From Acidovorax sp. T1 (GTDB lineage Bacteria; Pseudomonadota; Gammaproteobacteria; Burkholderiales; Burkholderiaceae_C), in assembly GCF_002176815.1 (NCBI RefSeq), contig NZ_CP021648.1, positions 3,756,001 to 3,820,000 on the forward strand: a stretch of DNA of 64,000 nt, read 5' to 3'. Positions within the stretch are counted from its first letter, which is position 1; each line of letters opens with the position of its first letter. The notes under the pieces were generated by a model that ran no database searches, was not told the origin of the DNA, and saw only the letters and a list, made by a program, of their open reading frames with translations. Positions 37,305 through 45,858 of this stretch are shown here, piece by piece. The translations under genes were made by a program, and so were the position numbers.

Positions 37305-38522
37305 GTGTTCGCAGGCAAACATCTGGTGCTGGGTCTCTCCGGGGGCGTGGCTTGTTATAAATCGGCCATGTTGTGCCGCTTGTTGGTTCAAGCCGGTGCC
37401 ACTGTGCAAGTGGTCATGACGGAGGCGGCCGAGCAGTTCATGACGGCGGTCACCATGCAGGCGCTTTCTGGGCGCGCAGTCTACACCTCCCAGTGGGATC
37501 GGCGCGAACCCAACAACATGCCTCACATCAATCTGAGCCGTGAGGCCGACGCTATCCTGATCGCCCCCTGCAGCGCCGACTTCATTGCCCGCCTGGTCCA
37601 GGGCCGTGCCGACGAGCTTCTCAGCCTGTTGTGCCTGGCCCGTCCCATGGAGAGCGTGCCCCTGCTGCTGGCCCCGGCGATGAACCGCGAGATGTGGGCT
37701 CACCCTGCCACCCAACGTAATCTGGCCCAGGTACAGACCGATGGGGCCATCGTGCTGGGCGTGGGCAACGGCAGCCAGGCCTGTGGCGAGACCGGAGACG
37801 GTCGCATGCTGGAGCCCGAGGAAATCATGGCAGAGCTGGCCGCCCACTTCACGGCCAAGCGCCTGCGGGGCCAGCATTTGCTGGTGACGGCCGGCCCGAC
37901 GTTTGAGGCGATCGACCCGGTACGCGGCATCACCAATCTCTCCAGCGGCAAGATGGGATTTGCGATTGCCCGTGCTGCTAAGGAAGCTGGTGCGCAGGTG
38001 ACGCTGGTGGCGGGCCCCGTGCATCTGGCCACGCCGCGTGGCGTGACGCGCATCAATGTGCAGTCGGCGCGGCAGATGCAGGAAGCCGTGCAGTCGCAGG
38101 TGGGTAATGCCACTATTTTCATAGCTACTGCCGCAGTGGCCGACTGGCGTCCGGCCGAATTTTCTGATCAGAAGATCAAGAAGGACGGATCGGGTGATGT
38201 GCCGGCCATGAGCTTTGTCGAGAATCCCGACATCCTGGCTGGCGTGGCCCAGTCCGCCCAGGCCAAGTCCGGCAAGCTGTATTGCGTGGGCTTTGCGGCT
38301 GAAAGCCATGATCTGCTCAAGCATGCCAGCGCCAAGCGCCTGCGCAAGGCGGTGCCTCTGCTGGTGGGCAATATCGGCCCCGCCACCTTTGGCAAGGATG
38401 ACAATGCCCTGCTGCTGATCGATGATCAGGGCACCAAGGAGCTGCCCCATGCCAGCAAGGATGTGCTGGCGCGCCAGCTGGTTGATGAAATTGCGCAGCG
38501 CCTGGCTGTGAATCGTCCGTGA
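37305..38522 (+). CDS. coaBC: Bifunctional phosphopantothenoylcysteine decarboxylase / phosphopantothenate-cysteine ligase
   Basis: The 405-residue bifunctional coenzyme A biosynthesis enzyme has an N-terminal CoaC flavoprotein domain: active His in [19 protein letters not shown], and the substrate clamp Cys in [10 protein letters not shown]. The C-terminal CoaB ligase begins [20 protein letters not shown], with Lys in KIKKDG. GTG start. It is a housekeeping gene, normally followed closely by dut; here dut lies at the other end of the IS66-bounded segment. The frame contains a fragment (CTATTTTCATAGCTAC at 38,114) resembling the dispersed repeat. Confidence 0.95.
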   Translation: MFAGKHLVLGLSGGVACYKSAMLCRLLVQAGATVQVVMTEAAEQFMTAVTMQALSGRAVYTSQWDRREPNNMPHINLSREADAILIAPCSADFIARLVQGRADELLSLLCLARPMESVPLLLAPAMNREMWAHPATQRNLAQVQTDGAIVLGVGNGSQACGETGDGRMLEPEEIMAELAAHFTAKRLRGQHLLVTAGPTFEAIDPVRGITNLSSGKMGFAIARAAKEAGAQVTLVAGPVHLATPRGVTRINVQSARQMQEAVQSQVGNATIFIATAAVADWRPAEFSDQKIKKDGSGDVPAMSFVENPDILAGVAQSAQAKSGKLYCVGFAAESHDLLKHASAKRLRKAVPLLVGNIGPATFGKDDNALLLIDDQGTKELPHASKDVLARQLVDEIAQRLAVNRP

Positions 38523-38538
38523 CTCTAGGAAGCTGAAC

Positions 38539-39039
38539 ATGATTCCCTCCAGCTATGAAGGTCCGCGCAATGGAGATTATGTGGCCTATGTCGATGAGCT
38601 GCTGCGCGCTAGCCCCGAGTTTCGTCGGACCCAGAAAAGCATTGCTGGAGCGATTCAAACAGCCGTGATTACGCCGGGCGTGCAGAGCAGCTCCCCCATC
38701 GCCCAGCTGCGCGAGGCGCTGCAAAAAGCGCGAGATATGGTCGAGCAGGCGCAGCGCAATCAAGCCGGCCGCCCTGCGCCGCATACAGCTTCCTCGGGGC
38801 AGCAGGGCAAGGCCCTCACCAAGGACGAAGCCAGACAGCGCTTCAAGGCCATGGAGCACGCGATGGAAGGCCGCAAGGCACAGACTGCCAGCAAGCCCTG
38901 GGTGTCGCCCTTCTCGCTGGCGCTGATCGTGGGCGGCGTGATCATTTCCCCGTTTGTGCCGGGCTTTGGCACCGTGCTCTCCATCATGGGTCTGATGACT
39001 GCCATCGGCAGCGTGCTTAAACGGCTCAAAGGCAAGTAA
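38539..39039 (+). CDS. Predicted membrane protein of unknown function
   Basis: The protein has 166 residues. A soluble helical part (about 1-115, Gln/Arg/Lys-rich) is followed by two adjacent hydrophobic helices at the C-terminus (SPFSLALIVGGVIISPFVPG, TVLSIMGLMTAIGSVL). I do not recognise the family. It follows coaBC by 16 bases and is probably cotranscribed. In the inferred original order it lies between coaBC and dut. Confidence 0.75.
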   Translation: MIPSSYEGPRNGDYVAYVDELLRASPEFRRTQKSIAGAIQTAVITPGVQSSSPIAQLREALQKARDMVEQAQRNQAGRPAPHTASSGQQGKALTKDEARQRFKAMEHAMEGRKAQTASKPWVSPFSLALIVGGVIISPFVPGFGTVLSIMGLMTAIGSVLKRLKGK

Positions 39040-39306
39040 GACCTGCTCACGCGATCCTTGATACATGGCCGCTTCACCTTGACGCACCTTTTGTCGTGCC
39101 TTCCGCTTCGCGCCTCGCTTCAATCGCCAATCTGCAATTCACGGCTCGTGTGAGCCGCTCTAAGCCAGTTGCCTCAGCCAAGCTGCCCGTAGCGGGCACA
39201 ATGGCGCCCTTTATGAAGCCGGCAGTTGTCATGCTGCCGTCGAGATAGATGCAAGGTAAGGGCGCGGCAATCCCACGTTGACCGTCGCCGGGCTTGCGGC
39301 TATTGA

Positions 39307-40863
39307 TCAGGCGCTTGGATCTTGCCAGCGATGCGGCAGCAATTCCCCCACCCGGCTGGCCCTGTGCGTGGGCAGCCGCGTCAGTACATCCTTGAGGTAG
39401 GCATAGGGATCGTGCCCATTCATACGGGCCGACTGCACCAGGCTCATCACCGCCGCCGCACGCTGGCCCGCGCGCAGGCTACCGGCGAACAGCCAATTGG
39501 CTCTGCCAATGGCTATTGGCCGGATCTGGTTTTCGATCCAGTTGTTGTCCACGGGCAATTGCCCGTCATCCACGAAGCGTGTCAGTGCCACCCAGCGCCT
39601 GAGGCTGTACTCCAGGGCCCTGGCAGTTGCCGAACTGTCCGGGAGTTTTTGCCGCTGCAATGTCATCCACTGGTGCAGCGCATCCAGGATGGGCTTGGAG
39701 TGCTGTTGCCGGATGGCCTGGCGTTGATCGGCGTTCAGGTCTTTTACCTCGCGCTCGATGTCGTAGACCTTGGCGAACTGCTCCAGCGCGAACCCGGCGA
39801 TCTGGCTTTTGTGCGCCGCGTGCAGGTCAAAGAATTTGCGCCGGGCGTGCGCCAGGCAGCCGGCTTCGGTGATGCCTTGCGCAAACCCTGCTTTGTAGCC
39901 GCCGAAGTCGTCGCACACCAGGCTGCCGCGCCAGTCGCCCAGGAAGCGGCGAGCATGCTCGCCCGCCCTGGATTCGCAGAAGTCGTACACCACTGCCTTG
40001 ATGTCTTCGAAGGCGCCAGGTGCGTAGGCCCAGAGATATGCGCGGTGCGTTGTGCCCTTGCCAGGCTTGAGCATCTGCACCGGCGTCTCGTCGGCGTGCA
40101 GCACGCTGCGGCTGAGTATCTCCGCCTTGAGCGCATCGACCAGCGGTTGCAGTCGCACGCCACAGGTGCCCACCCACTGCGCCAGGGTGGAGCGAGGCAG
40201 GCCCAAGCCTGCGCGAGCAAAGATGGCTTCCTGACGGTACAGGGGCAGGTGGTCGGCGTACTTGGCCACCAGCACCTGGGCCAGCAGGCCCGCAGTCGGG
40301 ATGCCCTTGTCGATCACATGCGCCTCGACCGGCACCTGGGTGATGGTCTCGCACTTGGCGCAGGCCCACTTGCCACGGATGTGGCGCTCCACCGTGAACA
40401 CGCCGGGCACATAGTCCAGCTTTTCGGCCACGTCTTCACCGATGCGCTTCATCGCACAACCACAGGCGCAGGTAGTCAACTCAGGCTCGTGGCGGATCTC
40501 GCGCCGCGGCAGGTTGGCCGGCAGCGGCTGGCGTTTGGGCTGTTGCTTGGCTTCGGGCGCAGCCGCTGGTGGCTGGAGTTGCTCGATCTCGATGGCGACC
40601 GCTGCCAGGTCGGCCTCGATCTCGTCTTCGAGCAAGCTGCGCTGCTCGGCGTTGAAGCGTTCGGACTGGGCGGCGAACTTCATTCGCTTGAGCAGCGCGT
40701 TTTCATGGGTGAGCTTGGCGTTGAGCGCCTGGCTGTGCTTGAGTTCCGTTTGGTGGCGGGCGATTTGCGCGTCCTTGTCGCTCACGTGGCCCATGAGGCT
40801 GGCGACCATCTCGCGCAGTTGCTCTGCGCTGAGATCGTTCAGGGATTGTTGCTGCACCACCAT
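39307..40863 (-). CDS. IS66 TnpC transposase (copy 2)
   Basis: This is a 518-residue intact transposase with DDE residues in HADETPVQM, VCDDFGGYK and NNWIENQIRP. It is identical to copy 1 over the N-terminal two thirds. It differs after about residue 305 (RRFLGDWRGSLVCDDFGGYK and EYSLRRWVALTRF here), where it is closer to copy 3. This mosaic shows exchange between IS66 lineages. Confidence 0.95.
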   Translation of the reverse strand: MVVQQQSLNDLSAEQLREMVASLMGHVSDKDAQIARHQTELKHSQALNAKLTHENALLKRMKFAAQSERFNAEQRSLLEDEIEADLAAVAIEIEQLQPPAAAPEAKQQPKRQPLPANLPRREIRHEPELTTCACGCAMKRIGEDVAEKLDYVPGVFTVERHIRGKWACAKCETITQVPVEAHVIDKGIPTAGLLAQVLVAKYADHLPLYRQEAIFARAGLGLPRSTLAQWVGTCGVRLQPLVDALKAEILSRSVLHADETPVQMLKPGKGTTHRAYLWAYAPGAFEDIKAVVYDFCESRAGEHARRFLGDWRGSLVCDDFGGYKAGFAQGITEAGCLAHARRKFFDLHAAHKSQIAGFALEQFAKVYDIEREVKDLNADQRQAIRQQHSKPILDALHQWMTLQRQKLPDSSATARALEYSLRRWVALTRFVDDGQLPVDNNWIENQIRPIAIGRANWLFAGSLRAGQRAAAVMSLVQSARMNGHDPYAYLKDVLTRLPTHRASRVGELLPHRWQDPSA

Positions 40864-40928
40864 GGCAGCCAGTGTGCCAAGGAAGATCCTGGGCTGTCAT
40901 GCGCAGATCCACGGATTGCGCGCCGGCT

Positions 40929-41261
40929 TCAGACCATGGTGATGATGCCGGCGTCTCCCATGCGCTGCCAGGGCAGGCCCAAGACCAGGGCGTCAAGCTG
41001 GGAGCGCTCGAGCTGCCAATGGGCATCGACCGGCGCCGGCCAGGCGAACTTGCCCTGGTGCAGGCGGCGAGCGGCCAGCCAGATGCCGATGCCGTCGTGC
41101 ACCAGCACCTTCATGCGGTTGGCGCGCTTGTTGGCGAATAGATAGGCATGGTGGGGGTGGGCGGCGCCGAAGACGCTGACGACCCGGGCCAAGGCCGTGT
41201 CGGTACCGGCGCGCATGTCCAGCGGGGCGGTGGCCAGCCAGGCGGCGTCGATGCGGATCAT
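40929..41261 (-). CDS. IS66 TnpB accessory protein (copy 2)
   Basis: This 110-residue Orf2-like protein is identical to the copy 1 protein. Its start overlaps the tnpA stop by 4 bases. Confidence 0.93.
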   Translation of the reverse strand: MIRIDAAWLATAPLDMRAGTDTALARVVSVFGAAHPHHAYLFANKRANRMKVLVHDGIGIWLAARRLHQGKFAWPAPVDAHWQLERSQLDALVLGLPWQRMGDAGIITMV

Positions 41262-41638
41262 CGCAAGAGCTCGCGAAGGAGTGCCCCGCATTGCGAGAGC
41301 GGGCATTGCAGGCGCACCAGCAATTCGCCGCGCTGGATCTGCAGATCAACCTCGGGCAAGGATTGCTCGCCAGCAGGCTCAGCCTGCTTGGCAGGCAGCG
41401 CTGCTGGAATGAATGGGACAGTCGGCATCCTCAAAGGCACGAATGCGGGCGGTGCCAATGCTTGCCGCTCTCGCTGCTCGCGGATCCAGCGGTGCACCAT
41501 GTTCGAGTGCAGTCCCTGCGCCAGGGCCACGCCGCCGACGCTGGCACCGGGCTGGGCGCAGCGGGTCAGTACCTCTGCCTTGAATTGCTTGCTGTACTCA
41601 CGCCGCCGTGGGCGGTCTTGGTTCAAAGATTGCTCCAT
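41258..41638 (-). CDS. IS66 TnpA (copy 2)
   Basis: This 126-residue HTH protein matches copy 1 except near the N-terminus and linker ([36 protein letters not shown]). The differences start just outside the identical block, consistent with a recombination boundary inside tnpA. Confidence 0.9.
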   Translation of the reverse strand: MEQSLNQDRPRRREYSKQFKAEVLTRCAQPGASVGGVALAQGLHSNMVHRWIREQRERQALAPPAFVPLRMPTVPFIPAALPAKQAEPAGEQSLPEVDLQIQRGELLVRLQCPLSQCGALLRELLR

Positions 41639-41715
41639 CGTCTCCACGAGACTCCATCGGGGGGACGATGCCCGCTTCAAGCGCTGCCTTCAAGATGGGA
41701 TCACCGTGCGCTTAC

Positions 41716-41969
41716 TGCCCCCCACCGGGGGCTAGTGGATCACTTCATGGTGGAAATCAACGCCTTCGAGTGCTGAAGCGTTTACGCGCTTACTCCTCGA
41801 CTACTACGAAGTGGAATCGGCGATGCCGGCGTGCTCTTTGGGAACCGAACCCACGGCCGCCGCGTTTGTGCTGCTCAATCTGGCGCGCGGCGTGCTCAAA
41901 GAGCTTGACGGCATCGCTAGCTAGATGCGCGAGTACGGCGGCAGGGTGCGCAGTCAACCGATACGACCT
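41716..41969. other. Gap with a possible 3' gene remnant after IS66 copy 2
   Basis: One plus-strand frame (about 41,786-41,923) reads LLLDYYEVESAMPACSLGTE and continues AFVLLNLARGVLKELDGIAS before a TAG stop. It looks like the end of a protein-coding gene, but I cannot name it. It has no start, so it may be the 3' remnant of a gene removed when the IS66 junction formed. The rest of the gap shows nothing. Confidence 0.35.
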
Positions 41970-42878
41970 TCAAAGCTTGCGGCCGCTGGCATGGTTCGCA
42001 CGATACTGGCTTGGCGTTAATCCAATGCGCTTCTTGAAGAATCGGCAGAAATATGCGACATCGTTGAAGCCAACTTCGACAGAGATCTGGGATACAGGAG
42101 TCTGCATGTGTGTGAGGCGATGGCATGCCTCTCTGAGGCGACGCTCCTGCACCAGTTGCATCGGGCTCTTTCCTGTTCCCTTACGGACGATTCTGATCAG
42201 CTTCTCTACTTGGCAGTTGAGATGCTTGGCGTACTCTGATAGGGAAAAATCCGCAGAGAAGTAGCGATCGACGAGAGTCAGAAACTGCGCAATTTCCGAG
42301 TTGCCCCTCACTGAGTATCCATCCCCAAGAGGCACCATGTTTTGCCGTGCGAGCAGCAGGCAGATGGCCTTCGCCACACGGTCCATCACCAAGTCGCTGC
42401 GCTCATGTCTCGTCTGATATTCGCGGTTTAGCAGAGCGAACATCGCATTGATGTCTGCCGTGCCATCGGGCTGCTGCGCCAGCATGAACACCGATGGTGC
42501 TGAGCACAGGCGCTTGAACACTTCGCTGGCCACCTTGCTCTCCGAGCAATGGAAGAACTCCAGCCGGGCCGTCAATACGTAGCCGTCGGCATTTGTCGCA
42601 GCTTTAGAGGAATGCACTGTGAGTGCCGGGACTATCACGGCAGCTGGTCCTGACAGTGTCCGCCGGTGACCATTGACTTGGACTTCGAGCTGCCCACTCG
42701 CGAGCCAAGTTATCTGGTGCAGGTTCTGATGGATGTGGATGCTGATTTCCCCGTTCAACGCACGAGTGCGAGTTTCGATAGGCTCGACGTGCATGAGGAC
42801 AGGGCTGCTCTGCAAGGGTTCGCCGTACAAGCCATAGCGGGGAACACTCTGTACCGCCAAGCCATTTTGCATGTTCAT
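41970..42878 (-). CDS. AraC-family regulator, probable controller of the P450 operon
   Basis: The protein has 302 residues. An N-terminal cupin-like sensor (about 25-160, LHQITWLASGQLEVQVNGHR) is followed by a C-terminal double HTH (about 195-295: FSLSEYAKHLNCQVEKLIRI, PVSQISVEVGFNDVAYFCRF). The layout resembles the HpaA/PobR-like regulators of aromatic catabolism. It is divergent from the P450 gene over 150 bases and so probably responds to the P450 substrate. The ATG at 42878 (MNMQNGL) is chosen; the upstream ATG at 42902 lies closer to the promoter gap. Confidence 0.86.
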   Translation of the reverse strand: MNMQNGLAVQSVPRYGLYGEPLQSSPVLMHVEPIETRTRALNGEISIHIHQNLHQITWLASGQLEVQVNGHRRTLSGPAAVIVPALTVHSSKAATNADGYVLTARLEFFHCSESKVASEVFKRLCSAPSVFMLAQQPDGTADINAMFALLNREYQTRHERSDLVMDRVAKAICLLLARQNMVPLGDGYSVRGNSEIAQFLTLVDRYFSADFSLSEYAKHLNCQVEKLIRIVRKGTGKSPMQLVQERRLREACHRLTHMQTPVSQISVEVGFNDVAYFCRFFKKRIGLTPSQYRANHASGRKL

Positions 42879-43028
42879 GCTCTGTCTCCCAAATGCGGCC
42901 AAGTCAAGTATTGGTGATTATCAATAAAGTGCAATAAATAACCCTGAATAGTACAGCTGTAGGGCATCCAGTGTCCATAAAGTGCAATCTAGGCAGCCGT
43001 CTATGGCTTGCTCATCTGGAGGCATTGC
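42879..43028. promoter_or_regulatory. Divergent promoter region, AraC gene / P450 operon
   Basis: This is a short AT-rich gap. AAAGTGCAATAAATAA (42,926) and AAAGTGCAATCTAGGC (42,976) share the 10-base direct repeat AAAGTGCAAT, spaced 50 bases apart. That is a plausible paired site for an AraC protein. Confidence 0.5.
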
Positions 43029-44192
43029 ATGTTTGTGTTTGATCCCTACGACCCCATTGTCGATTCGAACCCGTTTCCCCTGTACAAGGAACTCAGGGAC
43101 CACTACCCCTGCTATTGGAGCGAAGCTGGGAAGGTCTGGGTGCTGTCCAGGTATGCGGACGTGGTCGCCGCAGCCAGCGATTGGCAGACCTATTCTTCCC
43201 TCAAGGGCAACCTCTTGGCCGAGCTGCCCAGTCGCACTGGCGCGACGCTGGGCACCACCGATCCACCACGTCATGACCGCTTGCGAGCTCTCGTTCAGCA
43301 TGCGTTCACAAGGCGCAATCTTGCTGGTTTGGATGAGTATTTGCGGGAGATTGCACGCACGGCGGTCAGGTCGTTCGAAGGCCGAAAGCGGTTTGATTTC
43401 AACCGTGAGTTTTCGACCGCAATGACGATGAAGACGTTGTCGCTGATCATCGGTCTGCCCCCAACCGATGAGAACCATCTTCGCCGACAAGCGATGCTGT
43501 GCGTTCAGACCGATCCCATGGTCAAAGGCAAGACGGAGGAACATGAGCGCGCGTTCAAGTGGATCAACGAGTTTGCTGTCTCCGTCATCGAAGAGAGGCG
43601 CGCGCGTCCAACGGACGATCTGATTTCGCAGTTCAGCGTGGCCGAGATTGACGGCGATCGATTGGACGAACGCGAGGTGATCATGACCACCACGATGCTC
43701 ATCGTGGCTGGCGCCGAGTCGATGGGAGCGTTCATGAGCCTGATGGCAATGAACTTGGCCGACCATCCCGAAGCCTTAGCGGGCTGCGTGCAAAACCCTG
43801 ATCTGTTGCCTGATGCGATCGAGGAGTCGCTGCGCTTCAACACCTCTGCCCAACGATTCAAGAGAACGCTGACGCGGGATGTCGAGTTGCATGGCCAGCG
43901 CATGAAAGCAGGCGATGCGGTGTGCCTGGCCTACGGGTCTGCCAACAGGGACGAGCGTCAATTTCCCGATCCTGATCGATACGACCTCAATCGGAAGCCT
44001 CGCGGGCACCTGGGTTTTGGCAGCGGCGTTCATGCCTGCTTGGGCTCGATGATGGCCAGGCAGGTGCTTCGTGTCGCTTTTGAGGAGTTTCACAAAGTCT
44101 TCCCTCGGTATCGGCGCGCTGAGGCCGAGTTGCCTTGGATGCCGTCCACCAACTTCCGAAGCCCCACTCGGCTTGAACTGATCCTGGAGTGA
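43029..44192 (+). CDS. Cytochrome P450 monooxygenase (bacterial class I)
   Basis: The 387-residue soluble P450 has the C-helix TDPPRHDRLRALVQHAFT, the ExxR motif EESLR (265-269), and the haem loop FGSGVHACLG with thiolate Cys337. In helix I the oxygen-activation motif reads AGAESM, with Ser231 where most P450s have Thr. It needs two electrons delivered by the ferredoxin and reductase encoded next, a complete class I system. The substrate is unknown. The downstream dehydrogenases suggest hydroxylation of a methyl or alkyl carbon that is then taken to the acid. Confidence 0.93.
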   Translation: MFVFDPYDPIVDSNPFPLYKELRDHYPCYWSEAGKVWVLSRYADVVAAASDWQTYSSLKGNLLAELPSRTGATLGTTDPPRHDRLRALVQHAFTRRNLAGLDEYLREIARTAVRSFEGRKRFDFNREFSTAMTMKTLSLIIGLPPTDENHLRRQAMLCVQTDPMVKGKTEEHERAFKWINEFAVSVIEERRARPTDDLISQFSVAEIDGDRLDEREVIMTTTMLIVAGAESMGAFMSLMAMNLADHPEALAGCVQNPDLLPDAIEESLRFNTSAQRFKRTLTRDVELHGQRMKAGDAVCLAYGSANRDERQFPDPDRYDLNRKPRGHLGFGSGVHACLGSMMARQVLRVAFEEFHKVFPRYRRAEAELPWMPSTNFRSPTRLELILE

Positions 44193-44202
44193 GGATTTAC
44201 AG

Positions 44203-44526
44203 ATGACAACTATCACTTATGTAGAAGCTCACGGGCAGGCCGTTACCGTGGATGTGGCGGACGGATGGAGCTTGATGCAGGGCGCGGTGGCCAACGGCGT
44301 CGAAGGAATCCTGGGCGAATGCGGCGGTTCGTGTGCATGCGCCACCTGTCACTGCTACGTGGATGAAGCACGAATAGGCGAACTGCCACCACCTGCGAAT
44401 AACGAGCTCGACATGCTGGAAGATGCGGCGGCACCTCGGCGATCGAACAGCCGTCTGGCATGTCAGGTCAAGGTGCATTCCGCCATGGCTGGCTTGATCG
44501 TTCACCTACCTGACCGACAGCAATGA
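44203..44526 (+). CDS. [2Fe-2S] ferredoxin (putidaredoxin/adrenodoxin type)
   Basis: The 107-residue ferredoxin has cluster ligands in CGGSCACATC (C-x5-C-x2-C) plus a fourth Cys in SRLACQVKV, the adrenodoxin-type spacing. It shuttles electrons from the reductase to the P450. It starts 10 bases after the P450 gene and overlaps the reductase gene by 4 bases. Confidence 0.93.
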   Translation: MTTITYVEAHGQAVTVDVADGWSLMQGAVANGVEGILGECGGSCACATCHCYVDEARIGELPPPANNELDMLEDAAAPRRSNSRLACQVKVHSAMAGLIVHLPDRQQ

Positions 44527-45707
44527 CGAGCCCTGACAAGGTGGTGATTGTCGGCGCGGGCCAGGCCGGATTGCAGACGGCCGAGGCGCTTCGAGGCATG
44601 GGCTACGCGGGCGCGATCACCCTGCTGGGGGCCGAGCGCTGCGGACCTTATCACCGTCCACCGCTGTCCAAGTCCTGGCTGGCTGGCGAGATAGCGGCTG
44701 AGCAGCTCGCGATGCGCTCACCCGATGCGCTGGAGCGAAAGGGCATTGCATTGCGTACCGATGCGCAGGCGATTGGGATAGACATTGGCAAGCGCCTTGT
44801 GCGGTTGGCTGACGGAGGTGCATTGAGCTATGACGCCCTCGTTCTTGCCACTGGCGCCTCGCCCCGGATGCTCGATATACCGGGCAGAGATGCAACGGGT
44901 GTGTTGGCGCTGCGCAGCATGGAAGACGCGCAGGCGATCGCGCAGCGCATGGCGCTCTGCGCAGAGAGCAATCGGCCGATGGTGGTTGTGGGTGGGGGCT
45001 TTATCGGACTTGAGGTGGCGGCCACAGCGCGCAAGAAGCGAATCGCCGTCACGGTCTTGGAAGCCGCGCCTCGCCTGCTTGGCCGCGTTCTGGCCCCTAC
45101 GCTGTCAGAGTGGTACGCGCAGTTGCACCGCTGGCACGGTGTGAACCTGGTTCTGAATGCGCGCATCGCCGCCTTCGAAACTGGCGCCGATGGGCAAGTG
45201 TGTGGCGTTCAAATGAACGACGGCACGCTCCTTCCGGCAGGACTGGTGATTGTGGGTGTTGGCGTACAGGCCAACGATGGCCTTGCTCGCGCCGCGGGCT
45301 TGGCTTGCGACCGAGGCATCGTTGTCGATGCCTGCGCTAGGACGAGCAATCCCTATATCTTCGCCGCAGGCGATTGCACGGCGCGATCGACCAGCGAGGG
45401 GACCCTGCTGCGTCTGGAGTCGGTCCAGAACGCCGTTGAGCAAGGCAAGAGCGCGGCCGCTGCCGTGATGGGGCAAGAGCGCCCATTTGCTGCCGCACCG
45501 TGGTTCTGGAGTGACCAGTACGACATCAAGCTGCAAATCGCGGGCCTATCCACCGGGGCGGATCGATGGGAGACCCGGGGGGAGCCGGACAGTGGCAGCT
45601 TCAGCGTCTATCACTACTGCGGTGACAGGCTGCTCGCGGTAGACAGCATCAACGATGCCAGGGAGCATCTTCAGGCACGCAAGCGACTTGATGGGGAAGG
45701 CACATAA
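44523..45707 (+). CDS. FAD-dependent ferredoxin reductase (putidaredoxin-reductase-like)
   Basis: The 394-residue flavoprotein has an FAD-binding Rossmann motif at the N-terminus (VVIVGAGQAGLQTAEALRGM), an NAD-binding motif (VVVGGGFIGLEVAATARK), and the FAD contact IFAAGDCTAR near residue 280. It oxidises NADH and reduces the adjacent ferredoxin. Overlap with the ferredoxin gene means coupled translation. Confidence 0.92.
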   Translation: MTSPDKVVIVGAGQAGLQTAEALRGMGYAGAITLLGAERCGPYHRPPLSKSWLAGEIAAEQLAMRSPDALERKGIALRTDAQAIGIDIGKRLVRLADGGALSYDALVLATGASPRMLDIPGRDATGVLALRSMEDAQAIAQRMALCAESNRPMVVVGGGFIGLEVAATARKKRIAVTVLEAAPRLLGRVLAPTLSEWYAQLHRWHGVNLVLNARIAAFETGADGQVCGVQMNDGTLLPAGLVIVGVGVQANDGLARAAGLACDRGIVVDACARTSNPYIFAAGDCTARSTSEGTLLRLESVQNAVEQGKSAAAAVMGQERPFAAAPWFWSDQYDIKLQIAGLSTGADRWETRGEPDSGSFSVYHYCGDRLLAVDSINDAREHLQARKRLDGEGT

Positions 45708-45858
45708 GTACGCGCAACCGTGTCGCCGCTTTGAGCCTGTAAAGGCATAGAGAAATTCACAAGCCGCTGTTCCGCCGCATGGAAAAGCGAATCGCCATTC
45801 CGTGGGGCATGCATTGCAAGGCTCCGATCGGAAATCCAGCATAAGAGAGAAACGCAAT

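Larger units (their letters stand above)
39256..41715 (-). mobile_element. IS66-family insertion sequence, copy 2
   Basis: This 2,460-base element has the same orientation as copy 1. The left end begins GTAAGGGCGCGGC. The right end, reverse complemented, begins GTAAGCGCACGGT, whose first 12 bases equal the left end of copy 1. Flanks are GATGCAAG on the left and TGCCCCCC on the right. The middle (about 39.96-41.45 kb) is identical to copy 1, while both outer parts differ. The left flank repeats the right flank of copy 1, an 8-bp target duplication now split between two copies. Confidence 0.93.

Noticed and set aside
39256..41715. IS66 copies 1 and 2 as the two ends of an ordinary composite transposon
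   Set aside because: An ordinary composite transposon would have matching outer 8-bp flanks. Here the inner flanks match instead and the outer ones do not.
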